From the NCBI GenBank assembly GCA_963822115.1, contig CAWGGM010000004.1, positions 186,001 to 250,000 on the forward strand: a DNA stretch of 64,000 nt. Direction: 5' to 3'. The DNA comes from CAWDXG01 sp963822115. Lineage in GTDB: Bacteria; Myxococcota_A; Polyangia; Polyangiales; Polyangiaceae. The stretch's first letter is position 1. Each line of letters begins with the position of its first letter. The notes under the pieces were generated by a model that was not told where the DNA came from, did no database searches, and saw nothing but the letters and a program-made list of their open reading frames with translations. Shown one piece after another: positions 1 through 8,823 of the stretch. A program made the translations under genes and the position numbers.

Positions 1-170
1 TCGAGCCACGGACACAGAAAGCCGCCCTGTCCCGCTAGCTTCCAGGTCTGCCGGTCGACCATGTGCTGCTCGTTCCAGCGCGCCTGGTTCGGTACGACCT
101 CGCGCTGGATGAACGTCTTGAACGACTGGCGGAACAGCTCGTGCTCTTCCTTGAACAGATTGCGCTCCAC
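1..170 (-). CDS. Acyl-CoA dehydrogenase, N-terminal part (runs off the window)
   Basis: The 56 visible codons begin at a GTG and read VERNLFKEEHELFRQ, followed by RQTWKLAGQGGF. This is the typical opening helix pair of the acyl-CoA dehydrogenase family, FAD enzymes that introduce the alpha-beta double bond in acyl-CoA. The GTG start is favoured because a strong GGAAGGAGG ribosome-binding site lies at 178-186, correctly spaced upstream. The catalytic glutamate and the FAD-binding core lie beyond the left edge, so chain-length preference cannot be judged. The gene is divergent from the lipoprotein gene at 310. A role in fatty-acid oxidation fits the fadJ-fadI pair a few kilobases away, but they are not one operon. 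Confidence 0.8.
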   Translation of the reverse strand, partial: MERNLFKEEHELFRQSFKTFIQREVVPNQARWNEQHMVDRQTWKLAGQGGFLCPWL

Positions 171-309
171 GTTGCGGCCTCCTTCCAGGCGGCGGAAGCC
201 TAGCCTCCGGCCGTGGTTCCAGCCAAGCGCACCCGCTGGAGCATGATCATTTGCGGCCCGCCAGCGCCCGGGGTTGACCGGACGGTGGCAGCTTGCTTGG
301 TTGTCGCCC

Positions 310-993
310 GTGCGAACCTGGTCCCTGCCCCGACGAGCTCTGCTCCTTTCGTGCGTCCTCTCGACCCTCGGGGCCTGCCACAGGTCCGACAAGAGCGGCG
401 CGGACAAGCCTCCACCCGTCAAGATGCTCGAGCGCACCATCGCCGCTTCGAAACAGACACAGGTGATGCCGCTCGCGGTGGGCCAGTGGACGCGCGTGCG
501 CGTGACCCGTCCGGACGAGACGTCGACGTTGACCGACAAGGTGATTGGCCAGGAAGGGGACGCCTTCTGGATCGAGTCGGTGCTGCAGCGTCCCGGGCGC
601 AAGGTGATCACGCAGGTGCTGGTCTCGATGAACGGTCGCGGCTCGCCCGGCGAAGTCCGCGAGCTGCGCGTGAAGATGCCGGATCAGTCGCCCCAGACCT
701 ACAAGGGGCGCCAGCTCCGGTCGGCGCAGCTCATGTACGAGCGGGTGCTGGAAAGCCTGCGCGTCCCGAAGCTCACGGGTCCCACCGCAAGCGTGCGGGT
801 TCCCGCCGGAACGTTCGAGGGCTGCTACAGCCGTCACATCTCGTCGCAGTACCGGAACATCAACGCCGACGCGACGGTGTGGACGCATCCGGACGTGCCC
901 ATCAGCGGCACGGTCAAGCGGCTGAGCGACAACAAGGAGCTCACGGCCGTGCTTGTCGACTTCGGAACGAGCGGCGCGAAGAGCTCGTTCTAG
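310..993 (+). CDS. Lipoprotein of unknown function
   Basis: 227 residues from a GTG start. The N-terminus MRTWSLPRRALLLSC and a lipobox ending in LGAC make a good lipoprotein signal, so the mature protein should start at Cys 23 or nearby and be membrane-anchored outside the cytoplasm. A TTG at 274 in the same frame would add 12 residues and place the charged region too far from the hydrophobic core, so I prefer 310; neither start has a clear ribosome-binding site. The rest is a soluble, probably beta-rich domain (VGQWTRVRVTRPDE, FWIESVLQRPG) containing one further Cys (GCYSRH). I do not recognise the family. Confidence 0.75.
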   Translation: MRTWSLPRRALLLSCVLSTLGACHRSDKSGADKPPPVKMLERTIAASKQTQVMPLAVGQWTRVRVTRPDETSTLTDKVIGQEGDAFWIESVLQRPGRKVITQVLVSMNGRGSPGEVRELRVKMPDQSPQTYKGRQLRSAQLMYERVLESLRVPKLTGPTASVRVPAGTFEGCYSRHISSQYRNINADATVWTHPDVPISGTVKRLSDNKELTAVLVDFGTSGAKSSF

Positions 994-1030
994 CCGCCCG
1001 GCAGGCAGGCCAGCTGCGCGGCCGCCGGGA

Positions 1031-2851
1031 TCAGAACGGCACGTCGTGCACCGGCGCCCCACCCGTCGACTTCGGCTTGGGCTTCGGCTCGGGCTCGGGC
1101 TTCGGCTGCGCCGGAGCAGGCGGCAGCGCGCCGAAGCTCGCTACATGCTCGACGGGCGCTGCAGTCTTCGCGGGTGCTGCAGTCTTCGCTGGCGCCGCGG
1201 TCTTCGCGGGTGCTGCAGTCTTCGCTGGCGCCGCGGTCGCGACGTGATGCTTCCGCGTCTTTTCTTGTGCGGGCGCGGGCGGAGTGGTCTTCGCGACGGG
1301 CTCGGGCGGAGCGGGCTCTGGAGCGGCCTCGGAGGCTGCGGGCGCCTCGGGCGCCGCTGAAGGCTCCGGCGCCGCCTGGGTCGTCGCCGCGGTCTTCGCC
1401 TGCGTCGCTGGAGGCGCGGGCTGCTGGGGCGCGGTGGTTGCTTTCGGGGTGGGCTGGGTTGCCGACGTGTCGACAGTCGGCTCCAGCCCGTTCCGGTGGC
1501 CCGGTCGCACGACTAGAGCCAGCAGAAGCAGCGCCGCGGCAACGAGGACCACGCCCGCAACAACGCGGCGTGTCTGTGCCGCCCGCTCGGGCGGCACAGA
1601 GCGATGGTGTGCCATCGCCGGCTCGAGCGTGGCGCGATCGTCTTCCGGGGGCTCCGCCTGGACGGCAGCGCCGCCCTCTTCGTCTTCTTCGTCTTCTTCG
1701 TCCGCGTCGTGCGCTTCCGCCGCGTCGGCGGGCGCTTCGTCGGCGTCACTGGGCGGCACGGTGGAGTCAGCCTCGGCCTGCGCCGCGCCCTGCTCGTCCG
1801 CGGCTTCATCCGCGGGCTCGGGATGGGCATCGGCCGCAGCGTCCTTTTCGGTCCGGGCAGGTGGAAACTCACTCGACCGGCGCGCTTCTTCGAGAGCAAC
1901 CTCGGTCGCGCCTTGCAGCAGCGACTCGAGCTCGAAGCGCCTGGCCGCAATGTCGTTGCCAGCCAGATGCCAGAACGCAGTGGCGATCTGGTGGCGGTCG
2001 GCAACCAGCTCCGGCGCGGCCTTCTCGAGCGCCTGCGCCAGCTCGGTCGGTCCGGCGTAGCGTTTGGCAGCATCGTGCGCGAGCGCCCTCTGCAACACCT
2101 TCGCCAACGGCGCGGGCAGGTCGTCGGTGTCGGGTGGCAGGGCCATGACCATGGCGCCGGCGATATCGTCGCCTTCCGTACCGGGCACCAGCGGACGGCC
2201 TGTCAAGAGCTCGAACAGGATCGCGCCGAGAGCGAAGACATCCGCACGCGCGCTTCCTCCGATCTGCTGACCCGCGAGCTGCTCCGGCGCCTTGTACGCG
2301 AGACGCCTGAGCGGCCCCTCGCGCGGGGCACGGCATGCAGCGACAGCCAGGCACACCGGCGAGAGCAGTGTCACGCCGCCCGCGGTGATGTGCACCGAGG
2401 CGGGCGTCAGATCGCCATGCGGCTTGCCCAACGCCTCGAGCCCCGCCACGACATCGAGCACGATGCGGACCGCCATCCCCGCAGGTAGGGTCTCTGCGCT
2501 GTCGTGCGCGATCGCAAGTAGCGTCGCCAGGTCCAGCCCCTCGACGTGCTCCAGCACCGCGTACACGCTGTCGCCCTCGGCCGCGACCGCCATCACGCGG
2601 AGCAGCAGCGGAGAATGACGCGCCGCCGCCCTGCGCATGAAGCCCAGGAACGCCTCGCGGGATTCGGCATCGCCCAGCGCCTCGGACTTTAGGCGGATGA
2701 GGCGCAGGACGCGTCCGGGCTGCTTCGCGGAGCGCGCAATCCACAGCTCCGACACCACGTCGCTTCCGATGCCCTCGAGCAGCTCGTAGCTCCCGACGGT
2801 GATGGCGAAATCGCTGGCGTCCGTAGCCCTCACGGCGGGTGAGCTAACCAC
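1031..2851 (-). CDS. Transmembrane serine/threonine pseudokinase-like protein
   Basis: 606 residues with a protein-kinase fold that has lost its catalytic residues. Residues 20-300 align with bacterial Ser/Thr kinases: YELLEGIG at the glycine-loop position, YKAPEQLAG in the activation segment and FALGAILFELLTGRP in helix F. The VAIK lysine position reads VLRL (48-51), the HRD loop reads HGDLTPASV (145-153, keeping only Asp) and the DFG triplet is replaced by LLSPV (162-166). An acidic Pro/Ala-rich linker leads to one membrane helix near residue 430, then a Pro/Ala/Lys-rich outside tail with tandem AAPAKT units. It is probably a signalling scaffold or binding module rather than an active kinase. 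GTG 2851 is preferred for a weak GGAG upstream; GTG 2833 is an alternative. Confidence 0.8.
   Translation of the reverse strand: MVSSPAVRATDASDFAITVGSYELLEGIGSDVVSELWIARSAKQPGRVLRLIRLKSEALGDAESREAFLGFMRRAAARHSPLLLRVMAVAAEGDSVYAVLEHVEGLDLATLLAIAHDSAETLPAGMAVRIVLDVVAGLEALGKPHGDLTPASVHITAGGVTLLSPVCLAVAACRAPREGPLRRLAYKAPEQLAGQQIGGSARADVFALGAILFELLTGRPLVPGTEGDDIAGAMVMALPPDTDDLPAPLAKVLQRALAHDAAKRYAGPTELAQALEKAAPELVADRHQIATAFWHLAGNDIAARRFELESLLQGATEVALEEARRSSEFPPARTEKDAAADAHPEPADEAADEQGAAQAEADSTVPPSDADEAPADAAEAHDADEEDEEDEEGGAAVQAEPPEDDRATLEPAMAHHRSVPPERAAQTRRVVAGVVLVAAALLLLALVVRPGHRNGLEPTVDTSATQPTPKATTAPQQPAPPATQAKTAATTQAAPEPSAAPEAPAASEAAPEPAPPEPVAKTTPPAPAQEKTRKHHVATAAPAKTAAPAKTAAPAKTAAPAKTAAPVEHVASFGALPPAPAQPKPEPEPKPKPKSTGGAPVHDVPF
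1158..1238. repeat. 18-bp tandem repeat, about 4.5 units
   Basis: The unit alternates between two close variants, giving a 36-bp higher period. On the minus strand it encodes AAPAKT units in the outer tail of the pseudokinase. Unit length is a multiple of three, so copy-number changes keep the frame. Confidence 0.9.
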
Positions 2852-2954
2852 AGACGTGGCTCCGAGGCGAGCCGCGGTTGACAACTGCTTGCAGCACCCT
2901 GGAGGGAGCCGCCGGCTTGACGCCAGAACACGCCAATCGGAATTTGGAAGACTG

Positions 2955-3305
2955 ATGAGATTTTTCCGCCCCGCCGCGATTGTGCTGTCGCTGCATCTCT
3001 TGTCGTGCCTGGGCTGTTCGGCAGGCCAGCAGCAACCCGCGACGGCCGGCGGGCAGTGCCAGGCGGTGCTCCACGCGGCCTGCATTCGCGCCATCAGCGA
3101 CTGCCACCTCTCGGGCTATCCCTCGTCGGTGGACGATTGCGTCTCGCAGAACCAGCCGTCCTGCTGCGCCGACTCGTGCGACAAGACCGCTCTCAGCAGC
3201 CAGAGCGACATCGAGCGCTGCCAGCGGGCAATCGCTGCGGCGTCCTGTGACGTCTTCGACGGCGGTGGTCTGCCGCCGGAGTGCCTACACGTCGTGAGCT
3301 ACTGA
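2955..3305 (+). CDS. Small Cys-rich lipoprotein
   Basis: 116 residues starting MRFFRPAAIVLSLHLL with lipobox SCLGC, predicting a lipid-anchored Cys near position 21. The mature part has ten cysteines, many spaced as in disulfide-stabilised secreted domains (CQAVLHAAC, CHLSGY, DDC, CCADSC), and ends ECLHVVSY. It is transcribed divergently from the pseudokinase gene. Its last 21 bp overlap the 3' end of the opposite-strand flavin oxidase gene, an unusually tight convergent pair. No known family was recognised. The first in-frame ATG with a hydrophobic signal behind it was chosen; the frame is open further upstream but lacks a better start. Confidence 0.75.
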   Translation: MRFFRPAAIVLSLHLLSCLGCSAGQQQPATAGGQCQAVLHAACIRAISDCHLSGYPSSVDDCVSQNQPSCCADSCDKTALSSQSDIERCQRAIAAASCDVFDGGGLPPECLHVVSY

Positions 3306-4634
3306 GGCAGACGCCATCCCGTCCTCGAACAGACGCCGCACGAAGTCGTTGGCAAATACCCCGTCGGGATCGAGCTCCCTGCGGATCTCGTCGAACCTGC
3401 CCGCCATGGGGTACAGCTCGCGGATGTCGGCTCCGGGAAGCGAGAACTCCTTTCCCCAGTGCGGTCTCCCGCCCATCGCATGCATGATGCGCTGGAATCC
3501 GGAAAAGTACTGCTCGATCCCTTCGCTTTCGAACATGTACGCGCCCACGTGGCAGCTATCGCGACCGTATGCGGGGCTCATCATGATGTCGTCGGCGGCG
3601 ACAAAACGCATCTCGACGATGAAGTTGACGTGCAGCTGTTCGCGCTGGATGAGCTCGCGAAGCGCGTACATCGCGCCCACACCGTAGTCGAGCGACACGG
3701 CGAACTCGCTTTCCCGGTGCACCGGGATCTGCGGGACGTTGAACACGCGGTCCGAACGGGCCACGCGCCGTTCCTTGCGGAAAATGGAACCGCCAACCAC
3801 ACGGTTCAGGGCTGGGATCAGCGCGGGGCGCGCCCTGCCGGCGCGCAGCAGAGCCGAAAACAGCGCCAAGGACGCGGCCGAATCGTCGAAACGGCGCGAG
3901 AGGCCGCGACGCGTCGCCTTCCTGCCGCTGCGGTCGGCCACATACACCTGGATGGAATCGGTGTGCGGGAGCCACCACAGCTTGACGTGTTCGTGGCTTT
4001 CGAGAAGCTGCGGCAATCGATCGAGCGCACGCTCGAATCCGAGCGGCTCGGTAATCTCCTCGAGATTGAACGCCGGCTCGCACTGCAGGGTCACGGTGCT
4101 GACAATGCCGAGCGCGCCGAGCCCGACACGGGCAGCCGACAGCAGCTCCGGGTTCGAGGCATCGATGTCCAGGGTTTCGCCCCGACCGGTAACCAGGCGC
4201 ATACCGACAACGGTGGTCGCCAGGTTCCCGAAGCCCAGGCCGCTGCCGTGCGTTCCGGTCGAGATGGCGCCCGCGATGCTCTGCTTGGAGATGGAGCCGA
4301 GCACGGACATCGCCATGCCGTGCTCACGCAGGCGCTCGCCGAGATCCGACAGCCGGATGCCGGCCTGTACGGTGATCCGGTGCTGCTGTCGATCGACGTC
4401 GAGCACGTCGGCGTAGTGGTCGAGGTTCAGCATCACCCCGCGGGTGCAGGCGATGTCGCTCCACGAGTGCCCGGCACCCACCACCTTGAGCCCGAGCCCG
4501 GTGTGCGCGCAGTGACGCACGAGCTCCTCGAGCTCCCCCTCGCTCTGGGGCTCCTGCCGGGCCACAGGCGTGCAGCGCTGCGTGCCGGACCAGTTCTGGA
4601 AGTCCCGCGCGCGGCGTGTGGACGGGGACGACAC
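3285..4634 (-). CDS. FAD-linked aldonolactone oxidase-like protein
   Basis: 449 residues, close to the usual 430-450 of the D-arabinono-1,4-lactone / L-gulono-lactone oxidase family, which oxidise aldonolactones or alditols with FAD. The vanillyl-alcohol-oxidase-type FAD domain occupies about residues 20-190: VGAGHSWSDIACT, the ISTGTHGSG loop, and VTGRGETLDID. The C-terminal substrate domain has the family HWxK motif (PHWGKEF) shortly before the end, as in active members. The GTG at 4634 is the first usable start downstream of the divergent TetR gene; no ribosome-binding site is evident, so the start is uncertain. The 3' end overlaps the small lipoprotein gene on the other strand. Substrate is unknown. 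Confidence 0.85.
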   Translation of the reverse strand: MSSPSTRRARDFQNWSGTQRCTPVARQEPQSEGELEELVRHCAHTGLGLKVVGAGHSWSDIACTRGVMLNLDHYADVLDVDRQQHRITVQAGIRLSDLGERLREHGMAMSVLGSISKQSIAGAISTGTHGSGLGFGNLATTVVGMRLVTGRGETLDIDASNPELLSAARVGLGALGIVSTVTLQCEPAFNLEEITEPLGFERALDRLPQLLESHEHVKLWWLPHTDSIQVYVADRSGRKATRRGLSRRFDDSAASLALFSALLRAGRARPALIPALNRVVGGSIFRKERRVARSDRVFNVPQIPVHRESEFAVSLDYGVGAMYALRELIQREQLHVNFIVEMRFVAADDIMMSPAYGRDSCHVGAYMFESEGIEQYFSGFQRIMHAMGGRPHWGKEFSLPGADIRELYPMAGRFDEIRRELDPDGVFANDFVRRLFEDGMASASVAHDV

Positions 4635-4701
4635 GGCACGAACAGTACATGAGCCGGCGCCGCTGCGGGGCCCGTGGGGCTTGATCTCCGGCAAGTCTTC
4701 G

Positions 4702-4717
4702 TCGACACTGTTGTCGA
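4702..4717. promoter_or_regulatory. Palindrome TCGACA-CTGT-TGTCGA, likely TetR operator
   Basis: A perfect inverted repeat with 6-bp arms and a 4-bp centre ends 6 bp before the ATG of the TetR gene at 4724. A repressor bound here would cover the translation-initiation region and sits in the gap shared with the divergent oxidase gene, so autoregulation and control of both are plausible. This is inferred from position and symmetry only. Confidence 0.55.
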
Positions 4718-4723
4718 AAAAGC

Positions 4724-5332
4724 ATGCCCAAGATCGTGGACGAGCAGCAGCAACGACAGCGCATCCGCCAGGCCGCTCGCCGCGCGTTCGCGCGGCTCGG
4801 CCTCGAGGGTACCGGGCTGCAGCACGTCGCACGCGAAGCGGGGCTCGGCCGCTCCAGCCTGTACCACTACTACCCGGACAAGGCGTCCATCGTCGGGGAT
4901 CTCGCCGACGAGCTGCTCGAGGAGGAGACCGCGCTGTACGAGCAAGCGCTCCAGAGCGAGGGCAGCCCGCTCGAACGCATCGAGCGGCTGACCGTCGCCA
5001 TCGTCGAGCTGCTCGACCAGTCCGCGGCTACGGGCCGGCTCATGCTCCAGATCTGGGCGGGTGATCCCGATCGCTTCCAGTCGATGCTCGAGACGCTGCG
5101 CGGCACGTTGGCCCAGCTCGTACAAGCGGGCCAGGCGCACGGAGAGATCGACCCGGACCTGGACCCCCAAGTCGCCGCCACGCTCGTCATCGCCCTGACG
5201 GATGGCGTGCTGGTGCAGGGATTCATCGACCCGCGCTTGTTCGAGCACAAGGGGAGGCTCGGAGACGCGCTGCTCACCGCGGTTCGGCGAATGCTGGCTG
5301 TCGATTCTCCCCTGATGGAAGGAGAAACGTGA
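4724..5332 (+). CDS. TetR-family transcriptional regulator
   Basis: 202 residues. The N-terminal helix-turn-helix is clear: RIRQAARRAFARLGLEGT followed by LQHVAREAGLGRSSLYHYYPDK (residues 12-55 overall), the standard TetR recognition helix signature. The C-terminal ligand-binding domain is helical and includes LVIALTDGVLVQGFID. The stop overlaps the start region of the next membrane protein gene (TGATG), so the two are cotranscribed. It is divergent from the flavin oxidase gene, and a palindrome lies just before its start. The likely targets are itself, the membrane protein and perhaps the oxidase; the ligand is unknown. Confidence 0.9.
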   Translation: MPKIVDEQQQRQRIRQAARRAFARLGLEGTGLQHVAREAGLGRSSLYHYYPDKASIVGDLADELLEEETALYEQALQSEGSPLERIERLTVAIVELLDQSAATGRLMLQIWAGDPDRFQSMLETLRGTLAQLVQAGQAHGEIDPDLDPQVAATLVIALTDGVLVQGFIDPRLFEHKGRLGDALLTAVRRMLAVDSPLMEGET

Positions 5333-5880
5333 TGGATCTGGTTGTGGCTCTATTCATCATCTCGGGGACAATCGGCGCCGCCGACATTCTGTACTACCAC
5401 TGGTACAGGTTCAGGCTGTACAAGCAGCCCGGCTCGCGCATCGAGACGCTGACGCATGTCTTCCGCTCGTTCACGTTCGGAATCGGTGCGTATACGCTGC
5501 TGCACTATCTGCCGCTCGGGGGCTGGTACTGGGCCATTGCGGCGTTGTTCGGTCTCGACTTTCTCGACGAGATCGTCGACATCCTCATCGAGCCCAGGAG
5601 CCGCGAACCGCTGGGCGGACTGCCGGGGCCCGAGTACCTCGTGCACATGATCTCGACGACGCTCAACGGCGGCGCATGGGTCATGTTCCTGGCGGTGGGC
5701 TGGGCGGGACGACTCTCCGGCACCGCGTTGGTCGCGCGGCACACCGCGCTGCCGGCGTGGCTCGCGCTCGATGGCAATCTGATCGCAGCTACCGCCGTGT
5801 TGATCGGCGCTGGAGAGCTCGCGCTTCTCGTCAGGGCGTGGACGGCAGACAACACAGCGGCGCCGACGCCTGCAGTCTGA
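5332..5880 (+). CDS. Multi-pass membrane protein, unknown function
   Basis: 182 residues with about four hydrophobic segments: VALFIISGTIGAADILYY near the start, GIGAYTLLHYLPL, WYWAIAALFGLDFL, and ATAVLIGAGELALLV near the end. A conserved-looking His/Tyr stretch (YYHWYRFRLY) lies after the first segment. The ATG at 5332 is preferred over the GTG three bases earlier because of the spacing to GGAAGGAGAA upstream. It overlaps the stop of the TetR gene, so the two are translationally coupled and the regulator may control this protein. The family was not recognised. Confidence 0.8.
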   Translation: MDLVVALFIISGTIGAADILYYHWYRFRLYKQPGSRIETLTHVFRSFTFGIGAYTLLHYLPLGGWYWAIAALFGLDFLDEIVDILIEPRSREPLGGLPGPEYLVHMISTTLNGGAWVMFLAVGWAGRLSGTALVARHTALPAWLALDGNLIAATAVLIGAGELALLVRAWTADNTAAPTPAV

Positions 5881-5915
5881 CGGCCGCGCGCGACACGATC
5901 GGCTAGACTGCCAGC

Positions 5916-6563
5916 ATGGTGGCTGTGCGAAACCGTTTCGCGATCCTGGTGGGATGCGCGCTGCTCGCAGCCTGCGGCGGCAACACTTCGGCGGGCAGCG
6001 GCGGTTCGGCGGGCAGCGGCGGTTCGGCGGGCAGCGGCGGTTCGGCGGGCAGCGGCGGTTCGGCGGGAGGCTCGTGCGTGAAGCAGTACTCCTCCACCCT
6101 GCCGGGCGTGAGCATCCATTTTCCGGACTCGCAGCGCTGCCTGTTCTCGCTGGCCGAGGCCAAGGCGGGCATCGACTTCCACTACGAGGTCGTCATCGCG
6201 CAGCCGGTCGACAACGTCGTGCCGGTCCCTTCGGATGCGGGCGGCTGCGCAACGTCGGGCCCAAGCGGGCTGTACGTGGCCGGACAGGTCGGTGGCAGTG
6301 GGCAGAACTACTGCGTGTGCGACACCGGGCTCTGTCCGCCGCCACCCGACACGCCGGTCACACTGCAGCCCGGCACCTATCCAGGCTCGTTCAGCTGGCC
6401 CGGCGTCAACTGGTCCGGCCCGAGCGACACGGGCAACCCCTACGGACCGTCTTTCCCGCCCGGCAACTATCAGCTAACGATCGGCGCACACGGACACATG
6501 GGGCCCCAGGGAGGCCCCACGTTCAGTGTGAGCGGCGTGCTCGACGTCGGGCTGACGCAGTAG
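5916..6563 (+). CDS. Lipoprotein with Gly-Ser linker
   Basis: 215 residues. The signal is MVAVRNRFAILVGCALLAAC with lipobox LLAAC. The next 30 residues are a pure Gly/Ser/Ala linker encoded by an 18-bp DNA tandem repeat, typical of myxobacterial surface lipoproteins that need a flexible stalk. The C-terminal domain contains four Cys residues, a short CDTGLCPPPPD loop and a Pro-rich segment (PGSFSWPGVNWSGPSD). The gene converges with fadJ, with one base between the stops. I do not recognise the globular domain. Confidence 0.8.
   Translation: MVAVRNRFAILVGCALLAACGGNTSAGSGGSAGSGGSAGSGGSAGSGGSAGGSCVKQYSSTLPGVSIHFPDSQRCLFSLAEAKAGIDFHYEVVIAQPVDNVVPVPSDAGGCATSGPSGLYVAGQVGGSGQNYCVCDTGLCPPPPDTPVTLQPGTYPGSFSWPGVNWSGPSDTGNPYGPSFPPGNYQLTIGAHGHMGPQGGPTFSVSGVLDVGLTQ
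5988..6068. repeat. 18-bp tandem repeat, four full units
   Basis: Four identical copies of TCGGCGGGCAGCGGCGGT and a partial fifth encode SAGSGG units of the lipoprotein linker. The lack of any base difference between copies suggests recent expansion or homogenisation. Confidence 0.95.
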
Positions 6564-6564
6564 C

Positions 6565-8823
6565 TCAAGCGCGCGCGGCGGCCGACGCCGCCCCCACGCC
6601 CGCGCTGCCGGGCCGCACCACCCGGTCGCCGTAGAACGTGGCGCCGCTCTTGGCCATCTCGACCAGAACCGGCGCGGGCGCGAAGCGCTTGCCGTGCTCC
6701 TTCTCGAAGCGCTCGAGCCGCCGCACGATCTCGAGGGAACCCACCGAGTCGACGTAGCGGAACGGCCCGCCCCTGAACGGCGGGAAGCCGAGACCGAAGA
6801 TGGCGCCGATGTCGCCGTCGCGCGCGCTCCGGAGGATGCCCTCGCCGAAACAGTGTGCGGCTTCATTCACCATGGAAAGCACGCAACGCTGGACGATCTC
6901 GCTCGACGGCTTGTCGGTGATGGGCTGGATACCGAGCACCTCGTACACGCTGGTATCGACGTGCTTGCCCTTCTTCTTCCCGTCGTAGAGGTAGAAGCCG
7001 CGCTTGTTCTTGCGCCCGAAGCGCTTGTCGGCGACGAGCTTGTCCATACCGGGAGGCGCCTTCATCCGGTCGCCGAAGGCCTCCAGCATGATGTGCCCGA
7101 CCTTCTCGCCGACGTCGATGCCGACCTCGTCGAGCAACGTGATGGGACCGACGGGGTAGCCCCAGTCGACCAGCGCCTTGTCGATCTTCTCGATCGCCAC
7201 GCCCTCGCCGAGCAGATACGCCGCCTCGTTCATGTACGGGCCGAGGATGCGCGACGTGTAGAAGCCGACGCCGTCCTTGACGACGATTACCGTCTTGCCT
7301 TGCTTCTTGCCGAGCGCCACGCAGGTCGCCGTCACCCACGGCGCCGTCTTGTCCGTCACGATGATCTCGAGCAGCGGCATCTTGTGCACCGGCGAGAAGT
7401 AGTGCATCCCGATCACGCGCTCGGGGTGCTCGGCCGCTTCTGCGATGCGCGTGATCGGCAGCGACGATGTGTTCGACGCGAAGATCGTCTCCTTGCCGCC
7501 GTGCTGCTCGATGTCCTTGATCATGCGGTGCTTGAGCCCGAGGTCCTCGAACACCGCCTCGATCACAACGTCGATGTCGGCAAAGCCGCTGTAGTCCACG
7601 GTGCCGGTGACGCGCGCCATCATCAGGTCGCGGTCGATCGGGCTCATGCGCCTGCGCTGGACGCGCTGGTCCAGGATACCGCGCACGTACTTGAGCCCCG
7701 CTCCCACGCCACTATCGTCCTTGTCCTTGAGGCGCACGGGGAGCTTGGCCACTGCCGTGGTGACGTAGGCGATGCCCGCGCCCATCAGGCCAGCACCCAG
7801 CATCCCAACCTTCTTGATCTCGTGCGGCTTGACCGACGGGTCGTCGACGCCCGAGTCCTTCTTCATCTCGGTCGTTGCCGTGAAGATGTTCATCAGCTGG
7901 GCAGCCTCGGGGCTCACGACGAGATCGCCAAACGCGTTGGCCTCGGCCTCCAGCCCCTTGGCCATGCCGCTCTCGAGCCCGGTGCGGACGACCTCGAGGA
8001 TGCGCTCCGGCCCGGGATAGTTGCCGTGCGTCTTCGAGAGCAGCTGCTTCTTCGCCTGGTCGAACAGGAACTTGCGACCCAGCGGGTTTTCGGCCAGCGC
8101 AAGCTCGCTCAGCTCGTCCTTGTCCAGCAGATGCTTGAGGCGGTCGAGCGGACCTTCTTTCTTCCTGGTGGGTTCGCCCGCCAGCCGGAGCGCGTGCTGC
8201 ACCGCCACATCGAGCAGGATCGGCTGCGGCACGACCTCGTCGACAAGTCCCATCTTGCGCGCGCGCTTCGCGTCGATCTGCTTTCCGGTAAGCATGAGAT
8301 CGAGCGCTGCCTGCACGCCGACCAGCCGCGGCAGCCGCTGGGTACCGCCCGCCGCGGGCAGCAGGCCCAGCTGCACTTCCGGCACGCCGAGCTTCGTCTT
8401 CTTGTCGTCGCTGGCGACGCGGACGCGACATGCAAGCGCCAGCTCGAGTCCGCCGCCAAGACAGGCACCGTGGATCGCGGCGACCACCGGAACGCGGAAA
8501 CTCTCCAGCCGATCCATCGCTCGCTGGCCCGTACGCGAGATGTCCGCTGCGTCGGCCGCCGTTCCAACGCCCTTGATCATGTTGATATCGGCGCCGGCCA
8601 GGAAGCTATCTGGCTTGCCCGAGGTGAACACGATGGCCTTGACGTCCCGGTCATGCTCAAGCTCGTCGAACAGCTTTGCAAAGTCCTTGGCGAAGGAATC
8701 CTTGAGCGTGTTCATGGTCTCGCCGGGGACGTCCATCCGCACCACGGCGACGCCGTCCGGGCGCTTTTCCAGCGAAAGGACCTCGCGCGTCGCCGACCCG
8801 TTGCCGTTCGTCTTCGTTTCCAT
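6565..8823 (-). CDS. fadJ: Fatty acid oxidation complex alpha subunit (enoyl-CoA hydratase / 3-hydroxyacyl-CoA dehydrogenase)
   Basis: 752 residues, the usual length for FadJ/FadB. Residues 15-200 are a crotonase domain with the oxyanion-hole region HGACLGGGLELALA and the second acidic motif PEVQLGLLPAAGGTQRL, carrying the two catalytic glutamates. From about residue 330, GMLGAGLMGAGIAYV is the NAD-binding loop of 3-hydroxyacyl-CoA dehydrogenase, and HYFSPVHKMPLLEII holds the catalytic His. The C-terminal repeat contains GFPPFRGGP. It catalyses steps two and three of beta-oxidation in the cytoplasm. The ATG overlaps the stop of the thiolase gene (TGATG), giving a coupled fadI-fadJ operon. Confidence 0.95.
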   Translation of the reverse strand: METKTNGNGSATREVLSLEKRPDGVAVVRMDVPGETMNTLKDSFAKDFAKLFDELEHDRDVKAIVFTSGKPDSFLAGADINMIKGVGTAADAADISRTGQRAMDRLESFRVPVVAAIHGACLGGGLELALACRVRVASDDKKTKLGVPEVQLGLLPAAGGTQRLPRLVGVQAALDLMLTGKQIDAKRARKMGLVDEVVPQPILLDVAVQHALRLAGEPTRKKEGPLDRLKHLLDKDELSELALAENPLGRKFLFDQAKKQLLSKTHGNYPGPERILEVVRTGLESGMAKGLEAEANAFGDLVVSPEAAQLMNIFTATTEMKKDSGVDDPSVKPHEIKKVGMLGAGLMGAGIAYVTTAVAKLPVRLKDKDDSGVGAGLKYVRGILDQRVQRRRMSPIDRDLMMARVTGTVDYSGFADIDVVIEAVFEDLGLKHRMIKDIEQHGGKETIFASNTSSLPITRIAEAAEHPERVIGMHYFSPVHKMPLLEIIVTDKTAPWVTATCVALGKKQGKTVIVVKDGVGFYTSRILGPYMNEAAYLLGEGVAIEKIDKALVDWGYPVGPITLLDEVGIDVGEKVGHIMLEAFGDRMKAPPGMDKLVADKRFGRKNKRGFYLYDGKKKGKHVDTSVYEVLGIQPITDKPSSEIVQRCVLSMVNEAAHCFGEGILRSARDGDIGAIFGLGFPPFRGGPFRYVDSVGSLEIVRRLERFEKEHGKRFAPAPVLVEMAKSGATFYGDRVVRPGSAGVGAASAAARA

